Origin: Polynucleobacter sp. AP-Capit-er-40B-B4
Lineage (GTDB): Bacteria > Pseudomonadota > Gammaproteobacteria > Burkholderiales > Burkholderiaceae
Direction: 5' to 3'
Length of the DNA: 64,000 nucleotides
Assembly (NCBI RefSeq): GCF_018882245.1
Contig: NZ_JACVOV010000004.1
Coordinates: 1 to 64,000 of the forward strand
A program made the translations under genes and the position numbers. This document shows, in pieces, positions 28,180-37,895 of this stretch. Positions within the stretch are counted from its first letter, which is position 1; every line of letters starts with the position of its first letter. The notes beneath the pieces were generated by a model that was given only the letters and a program-made list of their open reading frames with translations, had not been told where the DNA came from and made no database searches.

Positions 28180-29976
28180 TTAGAAGTTATAGCTGCCAGT
28201 TATCCAGCCTCTTGGTTGAGTAGTGGTGCCATCTGTATTCACTGGTTGGCCATATTGGTTATAGAGCGGATTTTGTCCAATTTTCCACGCAACAGATGCT
28301 GCGATATTCCAACCCTCATAATCCCACTTGGCACCAAGACCGGCGCCCATTAATGAATAGGTGTTGTTGGCATTTGTTACATTATTTGGACCCTGCCAGT
28401 TGGGATACATATTCTTATATTGCTGCACTACACCGGCATCAAAGAAAGTAGATACAGTAAATTTTTCCTGTAATTTATGACGCAGTTCTAGCGTAAAGAG
28501 TCCGCCCTGAGAGCCGCCGGATTGGGCAACCGGGTAGGCACGTACGCCGTATGGGCCGCCTAAATAAAACTGCTCTGCAGAATTCAAATTAACCGAAGCA
28601 AATTGTCCAGAAATCGCTGTATAAAGGTTAGTTGCCCCATCCTCAGTCAACTCCTGGGTTCTACTTGCAGCAAGAGTGGTTTTAAAGAAGTTAGATGGGG
28701 TAATGGACTGGTAAACCTGTGGGTTTGTGCCTGGTACGTAATACATACTGTAATTGTTACTCTGACCTTGGTATGCATTTTGATTAATACCCAAAACATC
28801 TAGGTGACCCAACACCAAAGTGACAGACCCCGTATTTACCGCACCATAACCGAGGCCATCAATCAAATTCCCGGATAAGCCGGCCGATAGATTGTTGATG
28901 TTGTAAGCAGAGGTCAAAGTATTGCTTGCAGAGTTACGATTGTTGTAGCTCTTGATGTCGTAATTAACAGTACCGTTTAGATTAGCGCCTTGGGAGCGCA
29001 CTAATGGATACGCAGCACTTACGCCGGTAGTCCACGCATCGCCAGTACCACCGATATAAGCATAGTTGCTAACGTTCTTATAGTTTAAATAAGTGCTAGA
29101 CAAGCCCAAACGCAGTCCATTTGGGGAAACTGGCAAGGAATAGGCGCCTTGAACATATTGAGAGCCCTCTGATGCAATACCGTTCAAAGAAATTGAATCT
29201 CCATATCCTGCGGGATTATTTAGGGTCAGAGCAAAAACACCCTGATTGGCGCCAGTAGTTCTACTACCGTAGTTATTGGCCTCTACCCGCCCCTGCAGAA
29301 TGCTTGGCTGTGTGAGTTGCAAACGAACATCGACTTCACCGTCTTTTTCACCTTGCTCTAACTGGCTAGATGCCATAACGCCAGGTGTTTCATTCAAAAT
29401 GATGATGGCACGCTCAAGGTTTTGCATATTGAGCGGGTCGCCTACACGATTGGAGTAAGTAATGTACTCGGCTGCCCGCTCTTTACCGAAGCGGGTTGGG
29501 CCTTGAGGCATATCAACTGTAACCTTACCTAGCTTTGCTTCGGTAATGAGAATCTTCACTACCCCATGGGCAATCTTCTGTGGCGGTAGAATTGCTTGAA
29601 CCGTGTAGCCCTTCTTACGATAAAGCTCAGCAATCGCATCACAAGCGTTTTGCAAGTCTTCAAATGTGACAGGCTTGCCAATCCAGGCCTTTAATAAAGC
29701 CTGCACTTCAGCCTCGGGGAGAATCTTCACGCCCTCTAGCTCAAAACTGCTAACCGTGAAGCGAACTTCACCTTCTTTTGCTTGGCCAGTTGGACCAGAC
29801 ACACCACGCTCTGGCTCAGGCAGGGCCAAAGGTGACGGCAAAGGTAATTGCTTTTCTAAACCTTGCTGTAATGCGCCGGCGTCGACTTGAGCAAAAACAG
29901 AAGGAGATGACAGAAGGCTAATTGCTGTTAAGGCAATGAGAGATTTTTTGGTTGTAAAGATATGCGTCTTGGACAT
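28180..29976 (-). CDS. ShlB/FhaC/HecB-type TPS outer membrane transporter (TpsB 2)
   Basis: 598 aa; paralogue of TpsB1: POTRA-like ELEGVKILPEAEVQALLKAWIGKPVTFEDLQNACDAIAELYRKKGYTVQAILPPQKIAHGVVKILI, barrel motif LGGPYGVRAYPVAQSGGSQG. Confidence 0.93.
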   Translation of the reverse strand: MSKTHIFTTKKSLIALTAISLLSSPSVFAQVDAGALQQGLEKQLPLPSPLALPEPERGVSGPTGQAKEGEVRFTVSSFELEGVKILPEAEVQALLKAWIGKPVTFEDLQNACDAIAELYRKKGYTVQAILPPQKIAHGVVKILITEAKLGKVTVDMPQGPTRFGKERAAEYITYSNRVGDPLNMQNLERAIIILNETPGVMASSQLEQGEKDGEVDVRLQLTQPSILQGRVEANNYGSRTTGANQGVFALTLNNPAGYGDSISLNGIASEGSQYVQGAYSLPVSPNGLRLGLSSTYLNYKNVSNYAYIGGTGDAWTTGVSAAYPLVRSQGANLNGTVNYDIKSYNNRNSASNTLTSAYNINNLSAGLSGNLIDGLGYGAVNTGSVTLVLGHLDVLGINQNAYQGQSNNYSMYYVPGTNPQVYQSITPSNFFKTTLAASRTQELTEDGATNLYTAISGQFASVNLNSAEQFYLGGPYGVRAYPVAQSGGSQGGLFTLELRHKLQEKFTVSTFFDAGVVQQYKNMYPNWQGPNNVTNANNTYSLMGAGLGAKWDYEGWNIAASVAWKIGQNPLYNQYGQPVNTDGTTTQPRGWITGSYNF

Positions 29977-30103
29977 CAGAATTTATGCCTAAATGAAGAA
30001 CCTAATACTGCTAAGTTCTTGAAAAATAATGCATAAATTTACTGGTTTATGGGGTAAATTCCCATTAGCCCAAGGGTGAATAATTTGCTAAGCGCCCAGC
30101 TTC

Positions 30104-31567
30104 TTAAGCTTGCAAAGGTATTTTGATCGTAAATAGCGAGCTGCTACCAGGTATGCCGTCGTACGTGATCGTTCCACCGTGTCGACTCACGATATTCTTG
30201 CACAGCCATAAACCTAGGCCCATCCCCGTCTTTTTTGTAGTGCTAAGCAACTCAAAAAGGCTGGACTGAAACTCCTCAGGAATTCCACCGCCATTATCGG
30301 CTATAGAAATAATGGCACTTTGATCCTCTTTGCGCGCTTCAATAGTGATCGTAGGCTTTGGCGGATTTGATTCATCAATCGCCTGGATCGCATTATTTAG
30401 CAAATTGATCATCACCTGCTCCATTTCACCAGGCCCAACATTAAGAACAAGCCCTTCATCGACATGCAATTGAATTTGAATATTTTTTGACTTGAGGTCT
30501 GGATTAGCAATGTGAAGGACCGTAGCGATTAGCTCCCCAAGATCTGAGCCTTGAGTCTTAATATTACTATCAGTAAATATGGACCTTAAAGAGCGCACAA
30601 TCGTAGTGGCACGCTTGTTATCAAACTCTAAGGAATCCAATATCTCAGCTCCAAGCTCAGAATTTAACTCACCCTTTTTAAGCTTCATTTTTAAAAACTG
30701 AATATTGAGATCACTTGCACCAAGTGGCTGATTTAACTCATGGGCAATTGAGGCTGATAGCGCACCTGTGGCAGCCGTTTTATTGGCCTTCAAGAGATTG
30801 ACAATCAAAGCCTCACGCTCCTGCAATAGCTCAGTGATCTTTGCATTGTCTTTCTTTGTCTCGGAGTTTTCGATCACTAATTTTTCCGACCAGTACCCCA
30901 CGATAGATACATAAGATAGCGCTGTAAATGTGACTGCAAAGCATCTTAGTAAGGTGCTTAAAAATGGCTCTTGATATAAATTAATATTGGATGCGGGCGT
31001 ATCAAAAAAGACAAGCCATAGACGCGTCAATCCGAATATCAATTCAGCTGCGGATGTAAACATCAAGAAGCTCAGCTGAATTTGCCTTTCCTTCTTACGA
31101 ACTTGAAATAGTTCCCACAAAATACATAACAAACACGCAATCACGCAAGTAAGGACAAATAGAACCCGATATTGAAAATTTCCAAATAATCTGAGGTATT
31201 CAAAAGCGCCCGCAAAAATAAGCAATACCAAAGGCACATAGCGGCTTATTTTTTGTATTGAATGGCCATTAAGGGTGAAGCAGAAAAGCGTGAGGTAAAG
31301 ATACCCTCCAAAGAAGCAGACATTTGCTACTGTCAGCAATATGGGGCTTATGGTTGATGCAGCAGCAAAAGATAAAAAAGAAACTATATGTAGAACAAGT
31401 GCAATTAACCAATAACCATTAGTAGATGCCAATCTGCCTTTTCGAATATACGGAATAGCTGAGATCAATAATCCGCTTAAGAGCAGTGAGAAAACAAGGA
31501 AGAGTGCTTCATTAGCGAATTTCATAAATGTGAATGCTACATGCATTCTGGGCAAGCCAGGTATCAA
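30104..31567 (-). CDS. Membrane sensor histidine kinase (multi-TM N-terminus, HisKA + HATPase)
   Basis: 487 aa; several N-terminal TM helices; H-box ASIAHELNQPLGASDLNIQF; N-box NLLNNAIQAIDES; G-boxes IADNGGGIPEE and GMGLGLWLCKNIVSRHGGTI. Start may be internal. Confidence 0.88.
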   Translation of the reverse strand: MIPGLPRMHVAFTFMKFANEALFLVFSLLLSGLLISAIPYIRKGRLASTNGYWLIALVLHIVSFLSFAAASTISPILLTVANVCFFGGYLYLTLFCFTLNGHSIQKISRYVPLVLLIFAGAFEYLRLFGNFQYRVLFVLTCVIACLLCILWELFQVRKKERQIQLSFLMFTSAAELIFGLTRLWLVFFDTPASNINLYQEPFLSTLLRCFAVTFTALSYVSIVGYWSEKLVIENSETKKDNAKITELLQEREALIVNLLKANKTAATGALSASIAHELNQPLGASDLNIQFLKMKLKKGELNSELGAEILDSLEFDNKRATTIVRSLRSIFTDSNIKTQGSDLGELIATVLHIANPDLKSKNIQIQLHVDEGLVLNVGPGEMEQVMINLLNNAIQAIDESNPPKPTITIEARKEDQSAIISIADNGGGIPEEFQSSLFELLSTTKKTGMGLGLWLCKNIVSRHGGTITYDGIPGSSSLFTIKIPLQA

Positions 31568-31651
31568 TAGATGGCCGCAATACCCAAAAATAGAGCATCA
31601 AAGGGCTAAGAGGGCCTCTTACAAATGGGATTTGCTGAGCTAAAATTACTT

Positions 31652-32767
31652 ATGAGCTCACCTATTGCCTTTGATTACCCCCAGCAAGATGCTGCTGGCG
31701 CCACTTGTACCGCCCAGGCTTGGGCCAAGACACCTCCTCAGCTTCATGGCGCCGAAAAGGCTGCCGTCATTGCCCGCATCAAACAATTATTGGTTGAGAA
31801 AGATGCTGCTTTAGTCGCCCACTACTATGTTGACGGTGACATTCAGGATTTGGCGATAGAGACTGGCGGCTATGTTGCCGACTCCTTAGAGATGGCGCGT
31901 TTCGGGAAAAATCATTCGGCAAAAAATCTGATTGTTGCTGGCGTTCGCTTCATGGGCGAGTCGGCAAAAATACTTAGCCCTGAAAAACGCGTGTTCATGC
32001 CCGACCTCGATGCAACCTGCTCACTTGATCTTGGTTGCGATGCTGGGGACTTTGCTGCCTTTAGAGCTGCACATCCTGATCGCGTTGTCGTGGTCTATGC
32101 AAATACCAGCGCTGCAGTCAAAGCTCAAGCCGATTGGATGGTAACGAGCTCTTGTGCTCTAGCGATCGTGCATCAACTCAAAGTTGAAGGTAAAAAAATC
32201 TTGTGGGCACCCGATCGTCATTTGGGTCGCTACATTCAAGAACAAACTGGCGCTGATATGTTGTTATGGAATGGTGCTTGCATTGTTCATGATGAATTTA
32301 AAGCGGTGGAGCTTGAACTTTTGAAGGCCGCTCACCCTAATGCCATGATCTTGGTTCATCCAGAGTCTCCGCAAGCAGTCGTTGACCTTGCAGACGTTGT
32401 GGGCTCTACCTCCGCTATGATTAAAGCTGTGGTTGAAGGCACCGCTACTGAGTACATTGTTGCTACCGATAACGGCATCTTGCATCGCATGCGTCAACTA
32501 GCCCCCAATAAGAAGCTGATTGAAGCGCCAACTGCTGGCAATAGTGCAACGTGCAAGAGTTGTGCACACTGCCCTTGGATGGCCATGAATGGCTTACAAG
32601 GAATTTTGAATTGCCTAGAAAACGCTTCTGGTGAAATCTTCATCGAAGAACCTATTCGTGTTGAGGCTTTAGGCTGCATTGAGCGCATGCTCGACTTCAC
32701 TAAAAATCATCCGGACCTCTTAGCAAAAGCGCAGCATGGTTTTGTAAAAAATATTGGCGCTGCTTAA
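31652..32767 (+). CDS. nadA: Quinolinate synthase NadA
   Basis: [33 protein letters not shown]; conserved cysteines; [18 protein letters not shown] opens at 31625; the likely start is MSSPIAFDY at 31652. Confidence 0.95.
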   Translation: MSSPIAFDYPQQDAAGATCTAQAWAKTPPQLHGAEKAAVIARIKQLLVEKDAALVAHYYVDGDIQDLAIETGGYVADSLEMARFGKNHSAKNLIVAGVRFMGESAKILSPEKRVFMPDLDATCSLDLGCDAGDFAAFRAAHPDRVVVVYANTSAAVKAQADWMVTSSCALAIVHQLKVEGKKILWAPDRHLGRYIQEQTGADMLLWNGACIVHDEFKAVELELLKAAHPNAMILVHPESPQAVVDLADVVGSTSAMIKAVVEGTATEYIVATDNGILHRMRQLAPNKKLIEAPTAGNSATCKSCAHCPWMAMNGLQGILNCLENASGEIFIEEPIRVEALGCIERMLDFTKNHPDLLAKAQHGFVKNIGAA

Positions 32768-32782
32768 TCTTTATATTTATAT

Positions 32783-33637
32783 ATGTTTGAATACAACGAA
32801 ACCCTAGAGCAAGCTCGCCAACGCAATATTGCAGATGCATTGATGGAAGATATCGGCACTGGTGATTGGACTGCAAAGCTCGTCCCCAGTAAGCCTGTTA
32901 AAGCTCAGTTAATCGTTCGCCAAGAAGCCGTTCTTTGTGGTGTAGATTGGTTTGAAGGCACGCTGAAGAAACTCGACCCGAATGCGAAAGTTACTTGGCA
33001 TTACCTAGAGGGCGACATGATGAAGCCCAGTACCAAGGTTTGCGATATTGAAGCTGACTCACAAGCCCTACTCTCCGCTGAACGTACTTGCATTAATTTT
33101 CTACAAACACTTTCTTGGACGGCTAGTATTACTCGCCAGCACGTTGATGCGATTGCCGGCGCTAGCCCGAATCCAAAGGACTGCGCGGTATTAGATACAC
33201 GTAAAACCGTTCCTGGATTACGTCAGGCCCAGAAGTATGCAGTGTTAGTGGGTGGTGGAAAAAATCAACGTCTCGCTCTTTGGCATGGAATTCTCATCAA
33301 AGAAAATCATATTGCTGCAGCTGGTAGTGTTACGGCAGCCCTAAAGAATGCTCAAGCACTGAATGCTGGAGTGGATATTCAGATTGAAGTAGAAAACTTT
33401 GCTGAACTTGAAGAGGCTTTAGCTGCTGGCGCTAAAAGCATCTTGATCGATAACTTCAATACCGATCAAATGAAGCAAGCTGTTGCCATTACTGCTGGGC
33501 GTGCTTTACTGGAAGCCTCTGGTGGTATCAACCTAGACCAAATGCGCGCCATTGCAAGCACTGGTGTTGACCGCATCTCTCTTGGAAAACTCACCAAGGA
33601 TGTACATGCGGTTGATTTCTCAATGCGCATTTTGTAG
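32783..33637 (+). CDS. nadC: Nicotinate-nucleotide pyrophosphorylase (carboxylating) NadC
   Basis: 284 aa; DTRKTVPGLRQAQKYAVLVGGGKNQRLALWHGILIKENHI; EASGGINLDQMRAIASTGVDRISLG. Confidence 0.95.
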   Translation: MFEYNETLEQARQRNIADALMEDIGTGDWTAKLVPSKPVKAQLIVRQEAVLCGVDWFEGTLKKLDPNAKVTWHYLEGDMMKPSTKVCDIEADSQALLSAERTCINFLQTLSWTASITRQHVDAIAGASPNPKDCAVLDTRKTVPGLRQAQKYAVLVGGGKNQRLALWHGILIKENHIAAAGSVTAALKNAQALNAGVDIQIEVENFAELEEALAAGAKSILIDNFNTDQMKQAVAITAGRALLEASGGINLDQMRAIASTGVDRISLGKLTKDVHAVDFSMRIL

Positions 33638-33645
33638 CAATTTGG

Positions 33646-33984
33646 CTATACCAATAGCACTTGAATACCCTTAGTTTCAATTAGCTGAAGTAGCTTGGCA
33701 GCGGCACCACTAGGGTGTTTTCCAGAACCTGTCGACTCCCATTTTTGAACTGTAGAGACGCTTACATTTAGTAGTGAGGCAAAAATGGATTGACTCATTC
33801 TTGCTTGATGAATGCGTATATCTGTCACTTTTTTAGGTGTAAATAAAGGTGGCTTTTCTAAGCAAAGGGTCTTCATTTTTGCATAATCATGCTTAGTTAA
33901 AAGACCGTGCTCCTCCAATGCCTGCGCCATTTCCAATAACTCGTCAAGCACCCTTCTATCTTCAGATTTTAATTTTTTACTCAT
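33646..33984 (-). CDS. Type II antitoxin, HTH-XRE (HigA-like)
   Basis: 112 aa; HTH RMSQSIFASLLNVSVSTVQKWESTGSGKHPSGAAAKLLQLI; overlaps the upstream toxin ORF by 8 bp. Confidence 0.82.
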   Translation of the reverse strand: MSKKLKSEDRRVLDELLEMAQALEEHGLLTKHDYAKMKTLCLEKPPLFTPKKVTDIRIHQARMSQSIFASLLNVSVSTVQKWESTGSGKHPSGAAAKLLQLIETKGIQVLLV

Positions 33985-34354
33985 TGCAATTTAGCTCCTT
34001 CAATATCCCAGCCCTAACTAGTACCCGCAATCTATTTCTATCTGCCTTTTCGAATGACTTAGCAATAATCGTTGCCGCCTCTTGCTCCACATTGCTAAAG
34101 TCAGAGCCGGGATAACTCTTTTCCCTGCCAACGATAAAAATAATTGCTTCCTTATTTTTCTTGGCAACAATAGTGCGAATGCCCCCACTTTTGCCCTGAC
34201 CTGGAAGTGGGATTCTCTTTTTACATACCCCACCACCTAAGTCAGCCTCATAAACTCCTCGCTCAATCTCTCTAGCAGCATTACAAAGTTCTATAGCTCC
34301 AATAATTTTTCTTGCCCAACGATCGAATGTTTTTGTTTTTAAGACTATTTTCAT
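33977..34354 (-). CDS. Type II RelE/HigB-like toxin
   Basis: MKIVLKTKTFDRWARKI...VYEADLGGGVCKKRIPLPGQGKSGGIRTIVAKKNKEAIIFIVGREKSYPGSDFSNVEQEAA. Track start 34378 lies inside the palindrome; the internal ATG at 34354 is more plausible. Confidence 0.82.
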   Translation of the reverse strand: MKIVLKTKTFDRWARKIIGAIELCNAAREIERGVYEADLGGGVCKKRIPLPGQGKSGGIRTIVAKKNKEAIIFIVGREKSYPGSDFSNVEQEAATIIAKSFEKADRNRLRVLVRAGILKELNCNE

Positions 34355-34370
34355 AGTCGATATTTTAATG

Positions 34371-34389
34371 TATAGCACTCAGTGCTATA
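34371..34389. promoter_or_regulatory. Candidate TA autoregulatory operator TATAGCACT-C-AGTGCTATA
   Basis: 9-bp perfect arms with 1-bp spacer, 17-35 bp upstream of the toxin ATG (34354). Confidence 0.6.
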
Positions 34390-34525
34390 ACATTGTATCC
34401 GACAATGAATTAGGGTTGCAAGTAGCCGGCTTTTATAGAAGAATTCCGTGCAAATCTATAGAGTTAAATCACACAAGCTATGCGCGTCATGTTAGAAGCC
34501 TGGTATCTACAACGCGAGAGGGAAG

Positions 34526-34720
34526 ATGAAAAACAAAACTACAAGCCCCTATGATGTGGCAGAACATTTGCGCACACCCAAGGAGATGGCCCTCTATCTT
34601 CAAGCATGCATCGAGGAATCAAATGGAGATGTTGAATTTATAGCAAGAGCATTGGACGATATAGCTAGAGCCCAAGACGCAACCCTGGAACCCAATGGGC
34701 CAGGGCGTCCTGAGATTTAA
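34526..34720 (+). pseudogene. Truncated HigA-family addiction-module antidote (N-terminal part only, HTH missing)
   Basis: 64 aa: SPYDVAEHLRTPKEMALYLQACIEESNGDVEFIARALDDIARAQ matches the family N-terminus, then DATLEPNGPGRPEI-stop where the HTH normally follows. Confidence 0.55.
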
Positions 34721-34754
34721 TACATTTATTACGCTTGCGAGCAAGCGCACTAAA

Positions 34755-36134
34755 TTACCCTTCCCTACCCTTGTAAATGATCTGCTTCTCTAGGGCATTA
34801 CGAATAAATTCAATATTGCTTCGCAGGCTATAGCATTCAGCAGTGGCTAGCTTTGCTGCTTTTGATCTAAGTATTCTGCGCTCCATCTCATTAAGCACCT
34901 CGATATATTCACTGCGACGATTAGGGTCAAAGGTTTGAATCGTGTTCTGCTCAAATTTATCCAACTCTTTATAAATGGAGTTAATTTGCTTCTTAGCCAG
35001 GTTGGTTCTATATGTTGGAATTGACTTAATAATCGGATAAGCAAAAGCAGCAAAGGGAAGCAAGAGGAAGAACATGCGCTCTAAGAACTCGGCAAGCCAA
35101 AATGGCAAATACTTCATTAATGTCGGAGCGCCTTTTTCATAGAAGAACTTTGCCTCATCACTCAATGGGGCCTCGGTATTCATATAGGCCGGAAATTCTC
35201 CCGCTTTAGAAAAATAGGATTTGTTACCGTTAATTTCTCGGGCAGCCTCGAGGAATAAAACTTGGATAGCAGGATGCAGGCGGTTATCTATTAAAAGATT
35301 AGTTGTAGTCGAAATTAACTGTATAGGGTGATCAGGAATATTTTTCCCAAGATCAAAGCCGCCCATGGGTGCAGACACTTCCTCAAAATAAGGCAATAAC
35401 CGAGTGTAGGCATCTGCGCGCGTAAACGAAGTTAACTTAATATCTGGATTTCTAATTAACTTCTGCACATTTGGTGAATCAAAACCATCCACCAAAATAA
35501 CGGCATCAATTTCGCCGCGTACTAAGGCATCAATACCTTCAGCATTGCCAAGTCCGAGTAAATTAGGGGCGTCACCATTCAAGCCATTGAGTTTAAAAAT
35601 ATTCAGCGCCTGAGTCCGCGTTCCACTCCCTACCGGGCCAATATTTATTCTCAGTTTGGCAATATCTCTATCAGATACGTGAATGCTTTCATTGAAGGCA
35701 TTCTTGCGATAGAACATCCATACCGGCTCATAGTCAACACTGCCGAGGGATTCCACACCAGAGAGATTGTCTACTGCAATCATTCCACCCTGAACAAGGG
35801 CCGCTTGAATTGGATCCTTGCGATCAATTAAATGCTGTAGATTTTCTTTTGACCCATGGGTCTCCACCAGTTCGAGCTTAATTCCCTTTTTCTCAAAATA
35901 GGTCTTATATTTTTCACCCAAGACTTTGTAGGAGCCACCGGTTCCGGTTGCCATTAATACTTTATTCGGTGGCGCAGGCTTTGCATACCAAACCAGGATG
36001 GATAAGGCAAGAATTAATAAGAAAACAAGTGGCCAGACTTCTCTTAAAGCACTAAACCAATTCTTGATTTCATCTGCAGCGGTTTGATACACCGCAGAGA
36101 TATGTTCGTAGACTTCTTCTTTAAAGCTGGCCAT
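34755..36134 (-). CDS. TAXI family TRAP-type solute-binding protein with TM anchors
   Basis: 459 aa; MATGTGGSYKVLGEKYKTYFEKKGIKLELVETHGSKENLQHL...AALVQGG...IGPVGSGTRTQALNI; N- and C-terminal hydrophobic segments. Confidence 0.85.
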   Translation of the reverse strand: MASFKEEVYEHISAVYQTAADEIKNWFSALREVWPLVFLLILALSILVWYAKPAPPNKVLMATGTGGSYKVLGEKYKTYFEKKGIKLELVETHGSKENLQHLIDRKDPIQAALVQGGMIAVDNLSGVESLGSVDYEPVWMFYRKNAFNESIHVSDRDIAKLRINIGPVGSGTRTQALNIFKLNGLNGDAPNLLGLGNAEGIDALVRGEIDAVILVDGFDSPNVQKLIRNPDIKLTSFTRADAYTRLLPYFEEVSAPMGGFDLGKNIPDHPIQLISTTTNLLIDNRLHPAIQVLFLEAAREINGNKSYFSKAGEFPAYMNTEAPLSDEAKFFYEKGAPTLMKYLPFWLAEFLERMFFLLLPFAAFAYPIIKSIPTYRTNLAKKQINSIYKELDKFEQNTIQTFDPNRRSEYIEVLNEMERRILRSKAAKLATAECYSLRSNIEFIRNALEKQIIYKGREG

Positions 36135-36196
36135 GAAATTCCTTGTGATATAGAGTTAGCTTATCACCAAAAACCAGGTTTTATAGAGCAAGAAGC

Positions 36197-37855
36197 TTAG
36201 GAGACCGTTTCGCTCTCAGCACCCTCTGCTTGAGGGGTCAGAATGGTTGGGTAGGACACAGCCCAAGTGCCTGGATAGTCGCGACTGTAATGAAGGCCAC
36301 GACTTTCCCTACGCATGAGGGCTGAACGCACTATCAGTTCCGCACACTCCAATAGGTTTCTGAGCTCAATGAGATCTCGTGTGACCTTAAAGTTGGCGTA
36401 ATACTCTTGTACCTCGTAGCGCAGCAGCTTAATGCGATGTAAGGCCCGCTCAAGACGACGATTGGTTCTCACGATACCTACGTAGTTCCACATGAGTGAA
36501 CGGAGCTCATCCCAGTTATGGGCAATAACGACTTGCTCATCTGCATCCTCAACCTGGCTCTCGTCCCATAAGGGCAAACTTGGCATGACTGGGGTTTTTA
36601 AAGAGGAGATATCTTCAGCGGCGGCCTTACCAATGACTACACACTCTAGCAAGGAATTACTAGCCAAACGATTGGCGCCATGTAGACCGGTATAGGTTGC
36701 TTCGCCAACTGCATAGAGTCCCGGCAAATCAGTACGCCCTTTGAGATCGGTCACCACACCGCCACAGGTGTAATGCGCAGCAGGCACAACCGGAATCGGC
36801 TCTTTGGTGATATCCAAACCGAGACTCATGCAGCGTGCATAGATCATCGGGAAATGTTCTTTAATAAATGCTTCACCCAGATGAGTAGCATCAAGATGAA
36901 CATAATCCAAGCCGTGCTTCTTCATTTCGAAGTCGATTGCTCTTGCAACAATGTCACGTGGGGCTAATTCATTACGATCATCATGCTCCGGCATGAAGCG
37001 AGTACCATCAGGCAACTTCAGCAAACCACCCTCACCGCGCATGGCTTCAGTAATGAGGAAGGTGCGATCGCTCGGATGATACAAACATGTTGGATGAAAT
37101 TGAATAAATTCCATATTGCCTACGCGGCAACCTGCACGCCAGGCCATAGCAATGCCATCACCAGTCGCGGTATCTGGGTTGCTGGTGTAGCGATAGACCT
37201 TACCAACGCCACCTGTAGCTAATACCACTGATTTTGCTTCGATGGTTTCTACACGATTATTTTTAATGTCGAGTGCATAAACCCCATAACAACGATTAGG
37301 TTTGCTGCGTTGAGTCTTAACATCTAACTGACGATTGGTGATGAGATCGAGTGCAATCCAATGCTCCAAGATCTGAATATTTTTATGCGCCCTGGCTTTA
37401 TCCAAAAGCACTTCATGAATGGCTTTTCCGGTAGCATCAGCAGCATGTGCAATGCGACGATGACTATGTCCACCTTCTCGGGTCAAATGCAAACCCATAG
37501 GGCCAGATTTATCTTCTGTAAATGGAACGCCCCGCTCTACCAGCCAACGAATCGCATCAGCGCTCTCTTCAGCGATATAACGGGCAGTAGACTCGACCAC
37601 AAGACCGGCACCCGCGTCCAAGGTATCGGCCACATGAGAATCAATACTGTCATGTTCTTTATCAACGACCCCAACAATGCCGCCTTGTGCCCAAGCTGTA
37701 GCAGCTTCCCCTAAACCCCGTTTAGCCATGAGAATCACCGGCTGAGACTCAGCCATATGGAGAGCAACAGTCAATCCGGCTAATCCGGCCCCAATAATGA
37801 GGACGGGAAGCTCGGCTTTTGTGGTGGTGTTTACGGAGGGTTTAGAACTGGCCAT
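36197..37855 (-). CDS. nadB: L-aspartate oxidase NadB
   Basis: 552 aa; VLIIGAGLAGLTVALHMAESQPVILMAKRGLGEAATAWAQGGIVGV; HYTCGGVVTDLKGRTDLPGLYAVGEATYTGLHGANRLASNSLLECVV. Confidence 0.96.
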   Translation of the reverse strand: MASSKPSVNTTTKAELPVLIIGAGLAGLTVALHMAESQPVILMAKRGLGEAATAWAQGGIVGVVDKEHDSIDSHVADTLDAGAGLVVESTARYIAEESADAIRWLVERGVPFTEDKSGPMGLHLTREGGHSHRRIAHAADATGKAIHEVLLDKARAHKNIQILEHWIALDLITNRQLDVKTQRSKPNRCYGVYALDIKNNRVETIEAKSVVLATGGVGKVYRYTSNPDTATGDGIAMAWRAGCRVGNMEFIQFHPTCLYHPSDRTFLITEAMRGEGGLLKLPDGTRFMPEHDDRNELAPRDIVARAIDFEMKKHGLDYVHLDATHLGEAFIKEHFPMIYARCMSLGLDITKEPIPVVPAAHYTCGGVVTDLKGRTDLPGLYAVGEATYTGLHGANRLASNSLLECVVIGKAAAEDISSLKTPVMPSLPLWDESQVEDADEQVVIAHNWDELRSLMWNYVGIVRTNRRLERALHRIKLLRYEVQEYYANFKVTRDLIELRNLLECAELIVRSALMRRESRGLHYSRDYPGTWAVSYPTILTPQAEGAESETVS

Positions 37856-37895
37856 AGAAGGATCATTCTAAAGGTCGTCAGAGATATTCGCTTAT

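Noticed and set aside
15391-31567. Adhesin locus as a mobile element or prophage
   Set aside because: No transposase, integrase, terminal inverted repeats or tRNA-adjacent attachment sites recognised in or around the locus.
34732-34747. Hairpin CGCTTGC-GA-GCAAGCG between the truncated antidote and the TAXI gene
   Set aside because: Probably a simple convergent-gene terminator, but the loop is only 2 nt and there is no clear U-tract; not strong enough to call.
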